Below are positions 63,927 through 64,000 of a stretch of 64,000 bases of DNA, piece after piece. The position numbers were made by a program, and so were the translations under genes. The notes below the pieces were generated by a model. The model saw nothing but the letters and a program-made list of their open reading frames with translations. It did no database searches and was not told the origin of the DNA. This DNA comes from Hydrogenophaga sp. (GTDB lineage Bacteria > Pseudomonadota > Gammaproteobacteria > Burkholderiales > Burkholderiaceae_C): assembly GCA_018993155.1 (NCBI GenBank), contig JAGKSX010000112.1, positions 23,275-87,274 of the forward strand. The letters run 5' to 3'. Numbering within the stretch: position 1 is the stretch's first letter; every line of letters begins with the position of its first letter.

Positions 63927-64000
63927 GAGGCCCCTTTAAGCTGCAATCGGCCGATTGAGAACCGGGTCCGGCGAAAAAATTCATCAAGATGGCGAAGAGC

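Overview
The window is high-GC DNA, densely packed with mostly operonic genes. From about 1 to 61,877 it reads as a betaproteobacterium of the order Burkholderiales, most likely a Comamonadaceae member close to Hydrogenophaga. Reasons: a Bug-type periplasmic binding protein, an rpsP-rimM-trmD-rplS operon of this type, hairpin-rich intergenic repeats ending in a C5/G5 hairpin that are familiar from Comamonadaceae, and the protein style throughout. The last 2.1 kb (61,893-64,000; msrA, scoB, scoA) looks alphaproteobacterial (Caulobacterales-like). It begins only 15 bases after the fasciclin gene, so it is either a recent transfer or an assembly join.

Layout. (1) 1-4,727 (+): tightly overlapping operon of two SDR dehydrogenases, a DMT-family transporter, creatininase, a biuret-hydrolase-like cysteine hydrolase and an unknown protein; a small-molecule C-N hydrolysis pathway. 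(2) 4,732-15,190 (-): aliphatic amide operon. A leader terminator is followed by a urea/amide ABC transporter (five genes), AmiE amidase, a CbbQ/NorQ-type AAA ATPase with a NorD-like VWA protein, and the AmiC/AmiR sensor and ANTAR antiterminator pair. (3) 15,354-18,772: an Hsp70-like protein, an orphan effector-like protein and a GntR regulator. (4) 18,949-23,497 (+): catabolic operon (Bug binding protein, ornithine-cyclodeaminase-like, DapA-like, aldehyde dehydrogenase) with GntR-type operators. (5) 23,498-25,185: two paralogous small helical proteins, each behind a related structured leader, flanking an ankyrin gene. (6) 25,300-34,191 (+): a guanidine-I (ykkC) riboswitch heading a guanidine-carboxylation operon: ABC permease and ATPase, two DUF1989-type proteins (carboxyguanidine deiminase), a biotin carboxylase and allophanate hydrolase. 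(7) 34,498-35,502: a second orphan effector-like membrane protein. (8) 35,587-49,009: housekeeping genes (DEAD helicase, phosphate transporter, oligoribonuclease, M48 protease, PhhB, RsgA, CoA-type Nudix hydrolase, the rpsP operon) and transporters. (9) 49,038-60,289: a zinc locus around zur, with znuCBA, a TonB receptor and FecCD-type ABC system on one side and a LolD/FtsX-like ABC pair, a Cys-rich small secreted protein and a DUF3299 protein on the other. (10) An EamA transporter and a fasciclin protein, then the foreign-looking tail.

Regions 1, 2 and 6 together scavenge nitrogen from amides, guanidine, urea-like compounds and perhaps creatinine or biuret, ending in ammonia and CO2. The most original observation is a shared promoter-like element (CGAACCATC ... 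ACGGC ... CACT, same spacing) 36 and 57 bases upstream of the two orphan genes at 16,731 and 34,498. It resembles an ECF-sigma/hrp-box promoter, and the two proteins look like type III effector or translocon candidates. The other is the duplicated leader-plus-paralog unit at 23.5-25.2 kb.
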